Shown: positions 62,378-64,000 of the stretch, one piece after another
Layout: each line of letters opens with the position of its first letter
Position numbering within the stretch: position 1 is the first letter of the stretch
Origin: Affinundibacterium seohonense
GTDB taxonomy: Bacteria; Pseudomonadota; Gammaproteobacteria; Burkholderiales; Burkholderiaceae_D
Length of the DNA stretch: 64,000 nt
Assembly (NCBI RefSeq): GCF_014284305.1
Contig: NZ_JACOFW010000010.1
Span: 80,202 to 144,201, forward strand
Direction: 5' to 3'
Translations under genes and position numbers: made by a program
The notes under the pieces: model-generated
Told to the model about the DNA's origin: nothing
The model's database searches: none
The model's input: only the letters and a program-made list of their open reading frames with translations

Positions 62378-63124
62378 ATGTGGCCATATCCTAAAATTGT
62401 TGCCCATCGTGGCGGTGGTAGCTTGGCACCAGAAAACACCTTGGCCGCGATCCAGTGCGGCTTAGATTACGGTTTTCGTGCCGTCGAATTTGACGTGATG
62501 TTATCAAAGGATGGCATCCCTGTGCTAATGCACGATCCAGAGTTTGGTCGCACCATCGCGGGACAAGGCAATGTTGCCTCCACTTTGGCTGCCGAATTAC
62601 TCAATAAGGATGCTGGTTCTTGGTTTGATACGCGTTTTTCGCATGTGAGAGTGCCAACTTATGAAGAGGTCTTTGTATTTTGTCAGTCACATCAAATCTG
62701 GATGAACGTGGAAATCAAACCAGCCCCTGGTTTTGAAGAGCAAACTGGCAAAGTCGTCGCTAGTTTGACCCAGCAATTAATGCGCGAGCTAGGTGATCAA
62801 GCTATCCCTCCTTTATTTTCTTCATTCTCTTTTGCCGCGCTAAGGAGTGCCAAGGAACAAGCACCAGAAATTGCACGCGGCTATTTGTTGGATGAGTACG
62901 AAGCGACTTGGTTGACATCTTTGACGGATTTGGGCGCGATTGCCTTACATACGAATCAGAGGCATTTGACACAAGCTTGGGCAGCACAAATCAAAAATGC
63001 CGCTTTTGGATTGTTCTGTTACACCGTAAATTCTCCTGAGCGGGCAAGCGAGATCTTAAAATGGGGAGTCGATGGATTTTGCACCGATAGAATCGATTTA
63101 ATCGCAGCAAACTTTGCGGATTAA
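62378..63124 (+). CDS. ugpQ: Glycerophosphodiester phosphodiesterase
   Basis: A 248-residue cytoplasmic enzyme that splits glycerophosphodiesters into glycerol-3-phosphate and an alcohol. Active-site residues: His10 and Arg11 in VAHRGGGSLAPENTL, Glu37 and Asp39 in VEFDVMLSKDG, and His52 in VLMHDPEFGRT. The C-terminus has GVDGFCTDRID. No signal peptide, so it is the UgpQ rather than GlpQ type. The ATG at 62378 follows GAGAGGGA. The frame is open upstream to 62297 but that overlaps the divergent gene. Confidence 0.94.
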   Translation: MWPYPKIVAHRGGGSLAPENTLAAIQCGLDYGFRAVEFDVMLSKDGIPVLMHDPEFGRTIAGQGNVASTLAAELLNKDAGSWFDTRFSHVRVPTYEEVFVFCQSHQIWMNVEIKPAPGFEEQTGKVVASLTQQLMRELGDQAIPPLFSSFSFAALRSAKEQAPEIARGYLLDEYEATWLTSLTDLGAIALHTNQRHLTQAWAAQIKNAAFGLFCYTVNSPERASEILKWGVDGFCTDRIDLIAANFAD

Positions 63125-63281
63125 ACCAGCTCCACAGTTACAAATGCTTACCTTCTTTACAAAGTTGGTGTCATCAATTTTTCTGTATCAGCGTTGAGGA
63201 CGTATGAGTTCTTCGCTCATAAATGTTAATGAATAATGAATGGCTACAGCTAGCGAATCGTGGCTACTATTTGAAAGGTAA

Positions 63282-63620
63282 ATGATGAAAACAGTTCGAG
63301 TTATTTCTGGTTTGACTTTGAGTCTTTTTGTATCAGTGACTTGTATTCCTGCCTCGGCTCAGGATATGGCAACACCACAAATCACGAAGCGACAAATTCA
63401 ACAACAAAAACGTATCGTACAAGGCGAACGTTCTGGCGAATTAACTGCGAGTGAGTCAGCAAACCTGAGATTGCAGGAAGCAAAAATTCAGGCAAATAAA
63501 CGAGCAGCTAAAGCCGATGGCGTTGTGACTGATGCGGAGCGGGCAAATTTGAAGGCGCAAGAAAATCAGGTCAGTGAGAGAATTTATCGCAAAAAACATA
63601 ATGAGCGCAAAGCACAGTGA
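63282..63620 (+). CDS. Small exported charged protein, unknown function
   Basis: A 112-residue protein with a signal peptide (cleavage near IPASAQD). The mature part is one run of charged helices without cysteine: QIQQQKRIVQGERSGELTA, then ESANLRLQEAKIQANKRAAK, DGVVTDAERANLKAQENQ and IYRKKHNERKAQ. The GELTxxE and DGVVTxxER elements look like paired EF-hand-less helical repeats. Similar proteins are found as small conserved exported proteins in betaproteobacteria, by memory. An ATGATG start follows AAAGG. Function unknown. Confidence 0.7.
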   Translation: MMKTVRVISGLTLSLFVSVTCIPASAQDMATPQITKRQIQQQKRIVQGERSGELTASESANLRLQEAKIQANKRAAKADGVVTDAERANLKAQENQVSERIYRKKHNERKAQ

Positions 63621-63757
63621 GGCTTATTTGTTAAGTGGTAAGAATTAACAATAGCTTGAAACTATTCACATGACTCGTTTTTAGATTAGTTTGGGACTTA
63701 TGCAAATTAACTTGCTTGTTGCGGCATCATTCTTTTAATGAAGTTCGCTAACAGTCG

Positions 63758-64000
63758 GAGCCTGTAAGAATTTCTGTGTAAATGCCACGGAACAAGTTAG
63801 TGATCGTGTTTTTGAATACGATCACCGAACTCAATCATAAAACGATTTAAGGCCATACGCCAATTGTGAATCGGCATCGTCCATTTCTTTGCGGCCTGAG
63901 AGATGGCGAGATACACCACTTTCATAGCTGAGTCATCACTTGGAAATAGTTTTCTTCGCTTAGTCGCCGAACGGATGACACTGTTGAGAGACTCGATCGC
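63758..64000 (-). mobile_element. IS256-family insertion sequence, partial (one end in window)
   Basis: The end is marked by GAGCCTGTAAGAATTTCTGT, starting near 63758, which resembles IS256-family terminal repeats, about 40 bases beyond the transposase stop. The element continues past the window edge, so its other end and the target duplication cannot be seen. Confidence 0.75.
63797..64000 (-). CDS. IS256-family transposase, C-terminal part
   Basis: The last 67 residues are visible, running off the window's right edge. They match the C-terminus of IS256/mutator-type transposases: AIESLNSVIRSATKRRKLFP, DDSAMKVVYLAISQAAKKW and MPIHNWRMALNRFMIEFGDR. The DDE catalytic residues lie mainly further upstream, outside the window, so intactness of the enzyme is not known. 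It copies and inserts its own element. Confidence 0.93.
   Translation of the reverse strand, partial: AIESLNSVIRSATKRRKLFPSDDSAMKVVYLAISQAAKKWTMPIHNWRMALNRFMIEFGDRIQKHDH

Overview
The window looks like a chromosomal segment of a moderate-GC betaproteobacterium in the Burkholderiales, probably Oxalobacteraceae of the Undibacterium/Herminiimonas kind. This rests on two conserved blocks, pgk-pyk-fba-purC-purE-purK-sua5 and miaB-phoH-ybeY...corC-lnt, on the many envelope and metal-efflux genes, and on protein sequence style. The genus is an inference. I found no rRNA, tRNA or CRISPR array.

Layout. 1-1.8 kb: a SnoaL-like fragment, a small zinc-finger protein and an AzlCD amino-acid exporter. 2-10.2 kb: lower glycolysis (pgk, pyk, fba), then purine synthesis (purC, purE, purK) and the tRNA t6A enzyme Sua5; the gaps hold several long imperfect palindromes. 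10.3-20.5 kb: a SemiSWEET/flavin-reductase pair, then the miaB-phoH-ybeY and corC-lnt housekeeping blocks, which are separated by a small accessory group (DUF4386, XRE regulator/DUF2975 pair, histidine phosphatase, DUF1294). 20.7-22 kb: a NarK-type transporter with a strong terminator.

22-40.7 kb is a metal-efflux region. It holds two HME-type RND pumps, each with its own divergent two-component system and a recognisable candidate operator (a CTTAA direct repeat for pump 1; an AGATTACA-N4-TGTAATCT palindrome for pump 2). Pump 1 has an outer-membrane factor and a DUF3240 protein. Pump 2 has none, but is flanked by three small exported proteins, two of them histidine-rich. Between pump 2 and the last two of these lies a 327-bp non-autonomous element with perfect 19-bp terminal inverted repeats and a 10-bp target duplication; it sits inside another repeat and carries a REP-like pair.

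40.9-47.8 kb: an outer-membrane DUF5916 protein, an ElaA acetyltransferase, a LytS/LytR-type two-component system and an M2 (ACE-like) peptidase. 47.8-52.4 kb: a TlpA-like thioredoxin divergent from a DUF4266 lipoprotein, DUF3570 protein and ApbE flavin transferase cluster with a Fur-box-like site; this is the best candidate here for a poorly described system. It is followed by a DUF4214/Ig-like/RTX-like secreted protein. 52.5-63.6 kb: an S9 peptidase, a GntR(YtrA)-ABC operon with a palindromic operator, an M16 peptidase, a glycine-zipper lipoprotein, a class III CoA-transferase, a glycerophosphodiesterase and a small exported protein. The window ends inside an IS256-family insertion sequence.
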